DNA from: Phycisphaerae bacterium
Lineage (GTDB): Bacteria > Planctomycetota > Phycisphaerae > UBA1845 > PWPN01
Assembly: GCA_018003015.1 (NCBI GenBank)
Contig: JAGNEZ010000003.1
Location: 1-64,000 of the forward strand
Reading direction: 5' to 3'
DNA length: 64,000 nucleotides
The notes under the pieces are model-generated. The model did no database searches. It was not told where the DNA came from and was given only the letters and a program-made list of their open reading frames with translations. The first letter of the stretch is position 1, and each line of letters opens with the position of its first letter. The position numbers and the translations under genes are program-made. Shown piece by piece: positions 25,407 through 35,015 of the stretch.

Positions 25407-28400
25407 TCAGGCCTTGAAGTACCTCGCTTCCGGATGGTGGGCAATAACAGCCGAGGTGGACTGCTCCGGATCCAGCTGAAACTCCTCGCTGAGGGTGATT
25501 CCGATATCCTTCGGCCCCAGCAATGGCCAGAGATGGGCCTGGTCTTCGAGGCTGGGGCAGGCGGGATAGCCAAAACTGAAACGGCTGCCCTGGTAGCCCT
25601 GCTGGAAGATCCGGCGAACCTCGCGAGCATCCCGCCCGGCGATGCCCAACTCCATGCGAACCTGCTTGTGGATGTACTCGGCCAGGGCCTCGGCGGTCTC
25701 GACACTCAGGCCGTGCAGGTGAAGGTAATCGCGGTAACGGTCCTCGGAAAACCACTGCCGAGCGACCTCGCCGGCCCGTCGGCCGGCGGTGACGATCGAT
25801 AGAGCGACCACGTCGAACTCGCCGCTGGACTTGGGTCGCCAGAAGTCGGAGAGGCACCAGAACGGCGCTCTTTTCTGGCGGGGGAAATCGAAACGGGCAA
25901 TGAGCCGTTCCCGGTCCTCGGGATCATAGACCCGAAGACCGTTGCCCTCGCTCTGGCAGGGCCAGTAACCGTAGATCGCCTTGGGCTCGAGAATCGCCTC
26001 CTGCTCGCACCGGGCCACCAGGTCGCGGTAGATCGGCCGAACCTCGGCGTCAATGTAGCGGTCAAACTCATCCTGCGAGCGGCCCTTTCTGCGGTAGTCC
26101 CACTGCACCTGGAAGAGCATGACCTCGTTCAGGTAAGCCAAGACCGCCTTGAGCGGAACCTTCTCGATCACCCGCCGGCCCCAGAACGGCGGCTTCGGAA
26201 TCGGTACGCTCGCGGAAACCCCACTCCTGGCGGGCACTTCGATCAACGTCTCCAACGCCGAAGTGACCCCGCCAACGGCCACAGCACGAAGGTGCACCGC
26301 CTCCACATCGGCTTCGGACATCTCGGCCGTATCCACCAACCGGACACCGGCCATCAGCTCGGGCAGCCTGCCCCCGCAGATCTTGGCCATGAGGTCCATC
26401 CCGGCGAACGCATCCCGGGCGTAGAAGAGCGGCCCCTTGTAGAGCGGCCGCAGATCCTGCTCCACGTACTTGCGAGTCAACGCGGCGCCGCCAAGGATGA
26501 CCGGCGGGGCCACCCCGCGCTCGTTGAGCACCAGCAGGTTGTCTCGCATGACCACGGTGCTCTTGACCAGCAGACCGGACATGCCGATGACGTCGGCCCG
26601 CTTCTCCTGCCAGGCGTGCACGATCGCATCAATGGGCTGCTTGATGCCCAGGTTGTACACGGTGTAACCGTTGTTGGTCAGGAGAATGTCCACCAGGTTC
26701 TTGCCGATGTCGTGAACGTCACCCTTGACCGTGGCCAGGACAATCGAACCCTTGCCGGTTTCGCCCGTCCGGTCCATGTGCGGCTCGAGATGGGCGACCG
26801 CGGCCTTCATCGTTTCCGCCGACTGGAGCACGAAGGGCAACTGCATCTGCCCGGAGCCAAACAGGTCGCCGACGACCTTCATGCCCGGCAGAAGAATCTC
26901 GTTGATGATCTCGAGCGGCTGGTGCGTCGCCCGGGCCTCGTCAAGATCGGTTTCCAGCCCCTTGCGGTCACCGTCAATCACTCTCTGCTTCAGCCGCTCC
27001 TCGACCGTGGTCGGGCGAGCGACGGCTTCCTGCTCCTCCGCTCGCTCACCGGTCAGGCGGCTGATCAGATCGGCCAGCGGATCGTAGCCAGGAGCGCGCT
27101 CGTCAAAAATCAGCTTCCGGGCGATCTCCCGAAACGCCTCGTCGATCTTGAAGAGCGGCTCGATCCCGGCGGCGTGAACGATGGCCGCGTCCAGCCCGGC
27201 CTCGCGAGCGTAATGCAGAAACACGCTGTTGAGCACGTGCCGGACCGCAGGCTTGACCCCGAAGCTGATGTTGCTGACCCCCAGGAGAATGTGGCACTCG
27301 GGCATCTCCCGCTTGATCCGGCGAATAGCCTCGAGCGTCTCCAGGCCCAGCCGGCGGTCGTCGTCGTTGCCCGTGCAGATGGTGAAAGTCAGCGGATCGA
27401 AGAGAATGTCGCTCGGCCTCATGCCGTACTTGCTGACCGCCAGGTCATACAGCCGGCGGGCGATGGCCACCTTCCGCTCGCAGGTCTTGGCCATGCCCTC
27501 CTCGTCGATCGTCAAGGCCACCACCGCAGCCCCATACTTGCGGCACAGCGGCAGAACCTGGGCACAGCGATGCTCACCATCCTCGAGGTTGATGCTGTTC
27601 ACCACGCACTTGCCGCCGGCTAGCTTCAGGGCGGTCTCGATCACCGCCGTCTCCGTCGAGTCGATCATCAGAGGAACCTGGACCTCGGTGGCGAAACGGC
27701 TGATCAGCCGGCTCATGTCCGCGTTCTCGTCCCGGCCGACGTAGGCGGCGCACACGTCGATCATGTGGCAGCCGCTCCTGACCTGGTCGCGGGCCATCTG
27801 GACCATGCCTTCGATGTCCTCCGCCGCGAGAAGCTCACGGAACTTCTTGGACCCGTTGGCATTGGTCCGCTCGCCCACGATCAGGAAGCTGTTGTCTTGC
27901 CGGAAGGCAATCGATTGATACAGGCTGGATGCACCAGGCTCGAAACGCGGCTCACGCTTGACCGGAGGCCGATGACCGATGGCCTTCACGACCGCGGCCA
28001 GATGCTCGGGCGTCGTACCGCAGCAACCGCCAACCAGGTTCACCCCATCGGCCTCGACAAACTCCTTAAGCCAGCGGGCCAGCTCCTCCGGGGTCAGCGG
28101 ATACACCGGCTTGCCGCCGACCACCTGGGGCAGACCGGCGTTGGGCACCACACTCAGCTTCCGCGTGCAGTATTCGCTCAGATAGCGTATGTGCTCGCTC
28201 ATCTCCTGCGGACCCGTGGCGCAGTTCAGGCCGATGACCTCGATCTGAGGATAAGCCTCGAGCGTGGTCACCGCCGCGGCGATGTCGGTGCCCACCAGCA
28301 TGGTGCCAGTCGTCTCGATCGTGATCTGGACCATGATCGGCACCCGCCGCCCGCACTCCCCGAATACCTGCTCGGCGGCGGCCAGACCGGCTTTGACCTG

Positions 28401-28892
28401 AAGGATGTCCTGGCTGGTCTCGAACAACAACGCGTCCACGCCACCCTCCATCAGGCCGCGGATCTGCTCGGCGTAGCTGTCCTGGAGAATGTCAAACGTG
28501 GTCTGCCGGAGCGAAACCAGCTTCGTGCCCGGACCCATCGAACCGATCGCGAAACGGGGATGACCGGATGTACCACAACGCCGGCATGCGTCCCGGGCAA
28601 TCTCGGCTGCCAGACGATTCAGCTCCCGGGTCCGGTCCGCCAGACCAAACTCGGCCAGCACGATCCTGTTACTGCCGAAACTGTTCGTCTCGACGGCGTC
28701 GCATCCAACCTCCAGAAAACGGCGGTGAATCTCACCAACAACGTCCGGCCGGGTCTGACAGAGGATCTCGGTACAGTTCTCGTGGTTCCGATAATCGGAC
28801 AGCGGCAGATCGTACCCATGCACGCTCGTACCCATGGCCCCGTCAAGGAAGACCACACGCTGGCTCAGCAAGTCGAGGAACTCGGATCGCAT
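25407..28892 (-). CDS. metH: Cobalamin-dependent methionine synthase
   Basis: 1161 residues from ATG 28892 (GGAG five bases upstream). Four modules are in order. The homocysteine-binding zinc domain (~1-300) has Cys in 'GLNCATG' (~224) and the pair in 'VGGCCGTTPEH' (~288). The methyltetrahydrofolate-binding barrel (~330-600) follows. The cobalamin domain (~640-880) has 'VKGDVHDIGKN' (~725), whose His is the lower cobalt ligand, and 'GMSGLLVKSTVVM'. The reactivation domain (~900-1161) has 'RFSFGYPACPSLEDQ' (~1107), the AdoMet-binding RxxxGYPAC motif. It transfers methyl from 5-methyl-THF to homocysteine via methylcobalamin in the cytoplasm. No cobalamin or SAM riboswitch was seen upstream. Confidence 0.96.
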   Translation of the reverse strand: MRSEFLDLLSQRVVFLDGAMGTSVHGYDLPLSDYRNHENCTEILCQTRPDVVGEIHRRFLEVGCDAVETNSFGSNRIVLAEFGLADRTRELNRLAAEIARDACRRCGTSGHPRFAIGSMGPGTKLVSLRQTTFDILQDSYAEQIRGLMEGGVDALLFETSQDILQVKAGLAAAEQVFGECGRRVPIMVQITIETTGTMLVGTDIAAAVTTLEAYPQIEVIGLNCATGPQEMSEHIRYLSEYCTRKLSVVPNAGLPQVVGGKPVYPLTPEELARWLKEFVEADGVNLVGGCCGTTPEHLAAVVKAIGHRPPVKREPRFEPGASSLYQSIAFRQDNSFLIVGERTNANGSKKFRELLAAEDIEGMVQMARDQVRSGCHMIDVCAAYVGRDENADMSRLISRFATEVQVPLMIDSTETAVIETALKLAGGKCVVNSINLEDGEHRCAQVLPLCRKYGAAVVALTIDEEGMAKTCERKVAIARRLYDLAVSKYGMRPSDILFDPLTFTICTGNDDDRRLGLETLEAIRRIKREMPECHILLGVSNISFGVKPAVRHVLNSVFLHYAREAGLDAAIVHAAGIEPLFKIDEAFREIARKLIFDERAPGYDPLADLISRLTGERAEEQEAVARPTTVEERLKQRVIDGDRKGLETDLDEARATHQPLEIINEILLPGMKVVGDLFGSGQMQLPFVLQSAETMKAAVAHLEPHMDRTGETGKGSIVLATVKGDVHDIGKNLVDILLTNNGYTVYNLGIKQPIDAIVHAWQEKRADVIGMSGLLVKSTVVMRDNLLVLNERGVAPPVILGGAALTRKYVEQDLRPLYKGPLFYARDAFAGMDLMAKICGGRLPELMAGVRLVDTAEMSEADVEAVHLRAVAVGGVTSALETLIEVPARSGVSASVPIPKPPFWGRRVIEKVPLKAVLAYLNEVMLFQVQWDYRRKGRSQDEFDRYIDAEVRPIYRDLVARCEQEAILEPKAIYGYWPCQSEGNGLRVYDPEDRERLIARFDFPRQKRAPFWCLSDFWRPKSSGEFDVVALSIVTAGRRAGEVARQWFSEDRYRDYLHLHGLSVETAEALAEYIHKQVRMELGIAGRDAREVRRIFQQGYQGSRFSFGYPACPSLEDQAHLWPLLGPKDIGITLSEEFQLDPEQSTSAVIAHHPEARYFKA

Positions 28893-29090
28893 GCACACTC
28901 CAATGGCCGGTCGCCAAAGTCGAGTATAGTAGTGCCTGTAAGCGTATCGGACAATCGGCCCGGCGGGCCCGGCTGTTTCACCTGCCGTCGAACCTCCCCG
29001 AGAGGCCTTCCGGGTATAATGGCGACGTCAACGACAGAGTCGCGATGGACCCCTGGCAGGCTGTCCATCCAACGGCGTGGAGTGTGGAAC

Positions 29091-30566
29091 GTGACTCGAA
29101 CGTGGGTCATCATCATGACCATGGTGCTCGCACCCGGGTGCACACCGGCCCGAGGTGAATGGACCACCCTCCTCTACGGCGACCACGCCTTCGTCGCGAA
29201 CTCGGAGACACTCTTTGCCCCTGAATCCAGTGGAGTGGTCGCCAGCCGCACGAATCCCTGCGTCTACTGGACTCACAACGACGCCGGGTCGGCACAACCC
29301 CTGGTCTGGGCATTCCGCCTCGCTCCCGAAGATAAGGCCGCCCGCATCGCCAAACACCTCGGACGCGTCGAACTGACCAGAGCCAGTAATCACGACTGGG
29401 AAGACATCGCCAGCGGACCCGACGGAACCATCTACATCTTCGATGGCGGCGACAACCCACCCTGTGAACGAAGCGAAAAGCAAATCCACCGTTTCACCGA
29501 GCCGACCATCGACCCGGCCGGCTCGCCCATCACCATGACCTGTGCCTTCGACTCGCTGCGCTTCGAGTATCCGAGTTCCGCTGCCCCCTCACTCCCCGCC
29601 GAAACGGACACCGATCGCTACGACGCCGAATGCCTCATGGTGCATCCCACCACCGGAGATATCTACATCGTCACCAAGCGAACCACGGACAAACGCGACA
29701 TCGCCCTGGTCTTCAAGCTGCCGGCCGCATCCATCGCCTGGAATAGCTCCAAAAACCATGTCCTCCAGTACCTGGCCGACCTGACACCCAAGGTGTCCAG
29801 CATCTTCACCACGATGGTCACGGGCGGCGACATCCATGCCGACGGCGGGCGGCTCATCATCCGTACCTACGCCTTCGCCTACGAGTTTGTCCTGCCGCCC
29901 AGCCAACCCTTCGACGCCATCTTCCAGCAAACACCGGAAACCTACAGCCTGCTCAGCGAGCTTCTGCCCGAGACTCTCCAGGGCGAGGCCATCTGCTACG
30001 GCTACTGCGACGGAAGCCTCATCACCACAACCGAGGCATCCGGCCAGTCCGTCTTCCGAATCTTCGCCACGAACTGGCTGATGGCTAACCTCCGAGCCGA
30101 AGCCATCACCAACACCACCGCTCGAATCTGCTGGGAAACCCCCCAGGCATACCCCTCCTCGGTGGACTATGGCACCACGACCTCCTATGGATCCACACTG
30201 ACCGATCCAAACCCCCGCACCAACCACGCCCTAACCTTGACCGGACTTGCCACCGACCAGACCTACTACTACCGGGGACGGTCCGATTCACTCACCTACC
30301 CAGCCGCCCATCAGGCGAACGCCTACGCGTTCCGCGCTCGCCTCCTCGTCCAAGCCGACTTCGATCACGACGGAGACGTCGATCTGGACGACTTCGCCCA
30401 CCTCCAGCGATGCCTCGAGGGACCGACCGTCATTCCCCAAGACCCGGACTGCAGCGACGCCAGGATGGACGGAGACGACGACGTGGATGCCGCCGACAGC
30501 CTGCTCCTCCGAGCCTGTCTCAGCGGCACAAACATCCCACCCGAACCGAATTGCCTCCACGAATAG
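29091..30566 (+). CDS. Exported propeller-like protein with dockerin-like tail
   Basis: 491 residues from GTG 29091, chosen because GGAG lies 8 bases upstream; ATG 29019 is an in-frame alternative without one. A hydrophobic export signal 'WVIIMTMVLAPGCTPARG' is present, with a possible lipobox Cys. The first ~330 residues have propeller-like features: 'VYWTHNDAGS', 'SNHDWEDIASGPDGTIYIFD', 'YDAECLMVHPTTGDIYIVTK'. A short FN3-like stretch ('TYYYRGRSD') follows. The tail has 'DFDHDGDVDLDDF' and 'RMDGDDDVDAADS', each with a C-x11/12-C pair. A perfect TATAAT (29015-29020) precedes it, but no good -35. It diverges from metH. Function unknown. Confidence 0.78.
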   Translation: MTRTWVIIMTMVLAPGCTPARGEWTTLLYGDHAFVANSETLFAPESSGVVASRTNPCVYWTHNDAGSAQPLVWAFRLAPEDKAARIAKHLGRVELTRASNHDWEDIASGPDGTIYIFDGGDNPPCERSEKQIHRFTEPTIDPAGSPITMTCAFDSLRFEYPSSAAPSLPAETDTDRYDAECLMVHPTTGDIYIVTKRTTDKRDIALVFKLPAASIAWNSSKNHVLQYLADLTPKVSSIFTTMVTGGDIHADGGRLIIRTYAFAYEFVLPPSQPFDAIFQQTPETYSLLSELLPETLQGEAICYGYCDGSLITTTEASGQSVFRIFATNWLMANLRAEAITNTTARICWETPQAYPSSVDYGTTTSYGSTLTDPNPRTNHALTLTGLATDQTYYYRGRSDSLTYPAAHQANAYAFRARLLVQADFDHDGDVDLDDFAHLQRCLEGPTVIPQDPDCSDARMDGDDDVDAADSLLLRACLSGTNIPPEPNCLHE

Positions 30567-30717
30567 TCATAACCTATTGTCAGAAAAGAAAATATAGAAC
30601 CACGACCGCGGCGGCAGTTCGCCCCTAACGCCGATTGTTAACGGGTGTCAATATTCATGAGACGAGAAATATGCTGCGAGAGCAAACCACCTGGCCCGCC
30701 AAGAAAGGGTCCCGACC

Positions 30718-31089
30718 ATGTTGGAACGTATTCCAGCCGTCGTTGTTGTCTGTGCCGTGGCCGTAGCCTGCATCCTCGTCAGCGGGAAAATGTGTCCGTC
30801 CCGGCCGGATGTGCCTCTGGTCCCAACCGGACTACCCCTGCCAACACTCGAGCCGCCAAGACCACGGCCGGCATCCACCCCGACACCCGCCCTCGCCGCT
30901 CAACCCGCCGGGCATGAAACCGGATCGGCCCTCGTCCCCCGAACAACGACCTCGCAACCAACCGTCTCCCATCCGCATCACCCCACCGTCCCCTCAACAG
31001 CGACACCGAGCACCCAGCCGGTATCCCGAATCGGCGCGGCCCTCTACGTACGCGACAGAACCGGACGTCCCACCGCCGACCCGATCTGA
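30718..31089 (+). CDS. Small membrane-anchored Pro/Thr-rich protein
   Basis: 123 residues. An N-terminal hydrophobic segment ('IPAVVVVCAVAVACILVSG', residues 5-23) is followed by a Pro/Thr/Ser-rich, probably disordered region and a short end 'RIGAALYVRDRTGRPTADPI'. It resembles no family I know. A weak ribosome site (AAGAAAGGG) precedes ATG 30718. The sequence upstream is AT-rich, as for a promoter, but no box pair is convincing. It could be spurious. Confidence 0.45.
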   Translation: MLERIPAVVVVCAVAVACILVSGKMCPSRPDVPLVPTGLPLPTLEPPRPRPASTPTPALAAQPAGHETGSALVPRTTTSQPTVSHPHHPTVPSTATPSTQPVSRIGAALYVRDRTGRPTADPI

Positions 31090-31361
31090 CCGCCTTCGCA
31101 TGCAGCGGCTCACCCGACGAGACCCGGCCCTCCTGCTTCCTCCACCAGCCCCCTCGCGCCGCCCTTCCCGCCGGTTGAGCCCGCACAGGACGGCCGAGCC
31201 CGTCAACAGCAGTCGCGCCGGCGGTTCGCCGCAACGGAAGGCCATTGACGCCGCTTGCATCATCCATCGGCCGTCGTACCATGACTCCTGCCGTGCGGAG
31301 CCTTCTCGGTGCGAAGTGTGCGCCGGGTGGCCGATCCCATCCGTGACGGCAGGGGATACCC

Positions 31362-32249
31362 ATGGCCATGGACCGCTCACAATCGCGTCGCGCGTTCCTC
31401 CGCGGATCACTGGGCGCATGCGCCGCCTCGCTGCTCGATCGTGAACTCCTGGCCACCGACAGCAGGCCGAATGCCGCGAAGGAACTCGGCTTCCCGCTGG
31501 TCGATTTCCACGTTCATCTGGACAACAGCACCATCGGCCAGGTGCTCCCGCTCGCGCGCGAGCGGAAGGTGAAGTTCGGCATCGTCGAGCATGCCGGCAC
31601 CAGGGAAAACGTCTATCCCGTGGTACTGAGCAACGACGACGAGTTGCGGGCGTACGTGAACAGGCTCGAGGGCAAGGACCTCTACAAAGGGGTTCAGACC
31701 GAATGGACCGACTGGATTCAGTGCTTCTCCCGCAAAACGCTGGCACTGCTCGACTACGTGCTCACCGACGCCATGACCTTCCCCGGCAAGGACGGTAAAC
31801 GAGTCAAGCTGTGGGAGAAGCAAGCCGAGGAGCGCGTGGACATGGGCAACCACCAGGTCTTCATGGACCGCCTTGTCGATTGGAACGTCCAGATCATCAA
31901 CCGGCAGCCGATCGACATCCTGGCCAATGTGTCCTGGCTGCCCGCACCCCTGGCCAACGACTATGACAGGCTTTGGACCGACGCCCGTGTCACCAAGGTC
32001 ATCGACGCCGCGGTGAAGCACCGGGTCGCAATCGAGATCAGTTCGAGCTTTAGACTGCCCAGACTCCGATTCCTCAGGATCGCCAAGGAAGCCGGTGCGA
32101 AATTCACCTTCGGCTCCAATGGACGCTACCCCCAGATGGGCCTCCTGGAATACAGCATCGCAACCGCCAAGGAACTGGGCCTCAAACCCCCCGACATGTT
32201 CACGCCGGCTCCCGACGGACAGAAAGCCGTCCAGCGACGTGGTGACTGA
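31362..32249 (+). CDS. TAT-exported PHP-like metal-dependent hydrolase
   Basis: 295 residues. The N-terminus is a twin-arginine signal ('SRRAFLRGSLGACAASLL'). The mature part begins 'PLVDFHVHLDNST', the HxH metal motif of PHP/amidohydrolase-type barrels, followed by 'KFGIVEHAGTRENV', 'RVDMGNHQVFMDRLVDWN' and 'KFTFGSNGRYPQMGLLEYSI', whose late-strand features resemble the PHP fold (usual third-histidine region 'GSDAH' replaced by 'GSNGRY'). Export by TAT fits a protein folded around metal in the cytoplasm. Substrate unknown. Confidence 0.7.
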   Translation: MAMDRSQSRRAFLRGSLGACAASLLDRELLATDSRPNAAKELGFPLVDFHVHLDNSTIGQVLPLARERKVKFGIVEHAGTRENVYPVVLSNDDELRAYVNRLEGKDLYKGVQTEWTDWIQCFSRKTLALLDYVLTDAMTFPGKDGKRVKLWEKQAEERVDMGNHQVFMDRLVDWNVQIINRQPIDILANVSWLPAPLANDYDRLWTDARVTKVIDAAVKHRVAIEISSSFRLPRLRFLRIAKEAGAKFTFGSNGRYPQMGLLEYSIATAKELGLKPPDMFTPAPDGQKAVQRRGD

Positions 32250-32641
32250 CCGGACCGCCTCCAGCGTTAGCCCGCCGACTACCGCGAGCCTCCTCCAGAT
32301 GACGCATGAGCTGCTCGGGCGCCGACGAACGCTTGCCCGCAAGGAACGCCTTTCACCCTGCATCCCAGCAGTCATCGGTGCGACCACGGGTATCTGCCCG
32401 CGCCAGCGGCTCGAGACGTGTGACCGCCATGCATTTGTCAGTATTCGTCAACAGCTCCGCTCCGGCAGGTCCCAGAGTGTCACCCAGCGTGAATTGCCCT
32501 CTTCAACAGGGGAGAGCGACCCGCGACCGTGCCCAGCGAAGACGGGAATCCCCCCTCGCCGACGAATAAACCGCCCGGGCGGGCGTTACACCCTCGTTGG
32601 TGCGAAGCGCGCCGGATTGCCGAAGAGAATCACGGAAGAAA
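32250..32641. other. Intergenic region upstream of the ECF/T2SS block (392 bp)
   Basis: No credible gene was found in any frame. A GC-rich palindrome CCGCCCGGGCGG lies near 32570. This region should hold the promoter of the sigma/anti-sigma/secretion block, but I could not identify a -35/-10 pair or an ECF-type pair with confidence. Confidence 0.5.
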
Positions 32642-33274
32642 ATGGCCCTCTCCCGCAACAGTACTCTGGATATGACGGCACCATGCGTTTCGGACGACCT
32701 TCGGAAGGTGCCGAATGATCAGGAGTTGCTGCGCAGCGCCGGCCAGGGCGACCAAGCGGCGTTCCGCGAGCTTCTCAGCCGTCATGCACGCTATCTGTAC
32801 GGTATCGCCCATGGTCTCACGCGAAATCCGGCCGATGCCGAAGACCTGGTGCAGGAAACATGGATCGGAGCCCTCCGGTCAACTTTTCGAGGCGAAGCGT
32901 CCGTACGTACCTGGCTGGTTCGCATCCTGGTGCGGCAAGCCGCGGCCATGCGGCGATCCAGGGAGCGATCCAAATGGCGACTGATCTTGCCGTGGTTCTC
33001 AGCCCGGCAACGCGACACCGAAACCGACGGGGAGAGTTCGATGGAACCGGCGGCATCGCCCACCACCTCCAGCAGCGAGGCGCGAATGGACCTGTCGCAC
33101 ATGCTGGAAACACTGTCGCCAGAGCACCGGGAAGTCATCGTGCTCCGCGAACTCGAGGGGATGAGCTACGAGCAAATCGCGGCCGAGCTTCGCGTGCCAC
33201 GCGGCACGGTGGAATCGCGGCTGCATCGAGCCCGGGAACAACTGAGAGCACGATTCAAGGGCTATGGGTCGTAA
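32642..33274 (+). CDS. ECF RNA polymerase sigma factor
   Basis: 210 residues from ATG 32642 (GGAAG upstream). Region 2 is at ~30-95: 'FRELLSRHARYLYGIAHGLT', 'NPADAEDLVQETWIGALR'. Region 4 is at ~145-200: 'LSPEHREVIVLRELEGMSYE', 'IAAELRVPRGTVESRLHRAR'. A Ser/Thr/Glu-rich linker of ~40 residues separates them. It is followed 45 bp later by a zinc anti-sigma factor, then by envelope-sensor-like genes and the whole secretion operon on the same strand, so it may control secretion (inference). Confidence 0.9.
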   Translation: MALSRNSTLDMTAPCVSDDLRKVPNDQELLRSAGQGDQAAFRELLSRHARYLYGIAHGLTRNPADAEDLVQETWIGALRSTFRGEASVRTWLVRILVRQAAAMRRSRERSKWRLILPWFSARQRDTETDGESSMEPAASPTTSSSEARMDLSHMLETLSPEHREVIVLRELEGMSYEQIAAELRVPRGTVESRLHRAREQLRARFKGYGS

Positions 33275-33319
33275 GGGGAAGACGCGGCGGGTGCTTTGAC
33301 CTATGAACAGGAGCAACCC

Positions 33320-33781
33320 ATGAGCTGCCACAAGGCCGTCCACATCCATGCCTACCACGACGGCGAAGCGTCGTCAGACGAGAAGCTGGCCGTGGAAGCC
33401 CATCTGCACGAGTGCTCGGAATGCCGCAACCTCCTCGCGGATCTGCAAGGACTATCCCGTATGCTCCGCGCGTGCTTCCTGGAGGAACCCCCCCCCGGCC
33501 TGGTCAACAGATTGGAGTTGGCCTCGCGCTCCGCTCAGGATCGTGACGTCAGACGACTGGCGGGCTGGATGACGGCGGCGGCCGCCGCGGTCCTGGCGAT
33601 CACCCTCGCCGGCTACCCGAATAGGCAAGTGGAAGCCGCCAGCCGAACCGGAACGTGGGAGTTGGCCGCGGTCATGCCCCCCATCCAGCCAAGCGACGAC
33701 GCCGCAACGGAGACAGTCGAGGTCGCCCGCTGGATGGTGGCCGACCTCTCTGCTCCCGCCTCGGGGGAGGAACCGCGATGA
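33320..33781 (+). CDS. Anti-sigma factor with zinc-binding N-terminus
   Basis: 153 residues from ATG 33320 (AGGAG six bases upstream). The zinc anti-sigma domain has 'HAYHDGEASS' and H-x3-C-x2-C in 'HLHECSEC' (residues ~30-40). One membrane segment follows at ~84-100 ('WMTAAAAAVLAITLAGY') and a ~50-residue periplasmic tail. It should bind the sigma factor upstream and release it on an envelope signal. The stop overlaps the next gene by 4 bp (ATGA). Confidence 0.85.
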   Translation: MSCHKAVHIHAYHDGEASSDEKLAVEAHLHECSECRNLLADLQGLSRMLRACFLEEPPPGLVNRLELASRSAQDRDVRRLAGWMTAAAAAVLAITLAGYPNRQVEAASRTGTWELAAVMPPIQPSDDAATETVEVARWMVADLSAPASGEEPR

Positions 33782-34368
33782 CCCGACTCACCGTTGTCAT
33801 CGGTTTTCTGGTGGCGTTCATCGCCGGCCTGATGGTCGGCATGGAGCGGCGGCCCGCACCTTCCACTGCCTGGCCGGCATCGACCCAACCTTCGCGGCCG
33901 CCTCGGGGTTGGTGGGCGGCCGAACTTAACCTGACCTCCACCCAGCAGGAACAGATGCGCCAAATCTGGCTGGAGGCCGCCCGGTTCGGCGGCCGGGAGC
34001 AGGAGGAACGGCGAAGACAGTATCGCCAGGCCCGCGATAACGCCATTGTCGCCCTGATCCGCCCCGAAGACGCCGCTAAGCACGAGCAGATCCTCAAGGA
34101 CTACGCCGAGCAGACCGCAGCCCTGGATCGTGAGTGGCGAAACTCCTACGACCAGGCGGTCGAGCGAACCAAGAGCATTCTCACGCCCGAACAGCGCGAG
34201 CAATACGAGATGTTTCTCAAGCGCCATCCACCCGGTCCAACCGGCCGGGGCGAGTGGGACCGGGGTCCCCGTGGCGATCGAGACAAGGGGGGACGAGGAC
34301 GGGAACACGGCCGACCACAGGACGATGACCGCGCGACGTCACGACCTGAATCGGGCCGTTCGGAGTAA
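33778..34368 (+). CDS. Membrane-anchored Spy/CpxP-like protein
   Basis: 196 residues. An N-terminal anchor 'LTVVIGFLVAFIAGLMVGM' is followed by a helical domain (~45-150) with two LTxxQ-like motifs: 'LNLTSTQQEQMRQIWLEA' and 'ILTPEQREQYEMFLKRH'. These are signatures of the Spy/CpxP/zinc-resistance-associated fold, whose members are periplasmic chaperones or stress sensors. A highly charged Gly/Arg/Asp-rich tail follows. Translationally coupled to the anti-sigma gene, it is a plausible signal input to the sigma/anti-sigma switch. Confidence 0.75.
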   Translation: MTRLTVVIGFLVAFIAGLMVGMERRPAPSTAWPASTQPSRPPRGWWAAELNLTSTQQEQMRQIWLEAARFGGREQEERRRQYRQARDNAIVALIRPEDAAKHEQILKDYAEQTAALDREWRNSYDQAVERTKSILTPEQREQYEMFLKRHPPGPTGRGEWDRGPRGDRDKGGRGREHGRPQDDDRATSRPESGRSE

Positions 34369-34412
34369 CAACAAACACAACGTCGCGCTGAGCTCACGAA
34401 AGGAGCTTGTTC

Positions 34413-34958
34413 ATGGTACGTCGTATTTCACTATTGGCCGTCGGAGTGGCCGCCCTGGCGATGCTCTCGTTCGCCATGGCCCAGGATCAGGGCGGGCGGC
34501 GGGAAGACCGCGGAGGACAGGATCGGGGGGGGCGCAATTTCGATCCCGCCCAGTTCCGGGAACGCATGATGAACAGTATGAAGGAACGAATGGGCTCCAC
34601 CGATGACGAGTGGAAGGTCCTGGCCCCCAAGATTGAAAAGGTCATGGCCGCCCAGCGCGAGACCCGCAGCGGCTTCGGCGGCTTCGGCGGTCCTGATCGC
34701 GGCGGCCGCGGCGGCGATCGCGGCGGGGCCGGCGCCTCGGATCAACAGCTCAGCAAGGTCGCCCAGACCCAGCGCGACCTGCGCACGCTGCTGGAGAACA
34801 AGGATGCCTCCGCGGACGAGATCAGCAAGAAGCTGACCGCGTACCGGGAAGCACGCGACAAAGCCCGAGCCGAGCTCCAGGCCGCACAGAAGGCCCTCAA
34901 GGATGTCGTCACCCAGCGGCAGGAAGCCATGCTGGTCATGTCGGGAATGCTCGAGTAA
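34413..34958 (+). CDS. Secreted Gly/Arg-rich helical protein with FG motifs
   Basis: 181 residues from ATG 34413 (AGGAG 7 bases upstream), with signal peptide 'ISLLAVGVAALAMLSFAMAQ'. Two charged helical segments (~45-80 and ~105-175, the second coiled-coil-like) flank a short 'GFGGFGGPDRGGRGGDRGG' spacer. This resembles the low-complexity inserts of the secretin encoded 10 kb downstream in the same block. No family recognised. Its place between the Spy-like gene and gspE suggests an envelope role. Confidence 0.7.
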   Translation: MVRRISLLAVGVAALAMLSFAMAQDQGGRREDRGGQDRGGRNFDPAQFRERMMNSMKERMGSTDDEWKVLAPKIEKVMAAQRETRSGFGGFGGPDRGGRGGDRGGAGASDQQLSKVAQTQRDLRTLLENKDASADEISKKLTAYREARDKARAELQAAQKALKDVVTQRQEAMLVMSGMLE

Positions 34959-35015
34959 CCTCAGCGGCCTTGTCGCGTTCTCTCCGGACCGACGGCTGAC
35001 AAAGGAGAATGATCG

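Noticed and set aside
26292-27623. Plus-strand open frame of 443 codons opposite metH
   Set aside because: Shadow of methionine synthase; translation lacks domains. The long upstream extension of the frame of the gene at 29091 is rejected for the same reason.
28893-29090. Cobalamin or SAM riboswitch upstream of metH
   Set aside because: The leader is short (the divergent gene's start is under 200 bp away) and shows no B12-box or SAM-aptamer core by eye.
30809-31444. Plus-strand open frame of 211 codons overlapping the small membrane protein and the PHP-like gene start
   Set aside because: Pro/Arg/Ser-rich translation, overlaps the well-supported TAT-signal gene at 31362, no domain.
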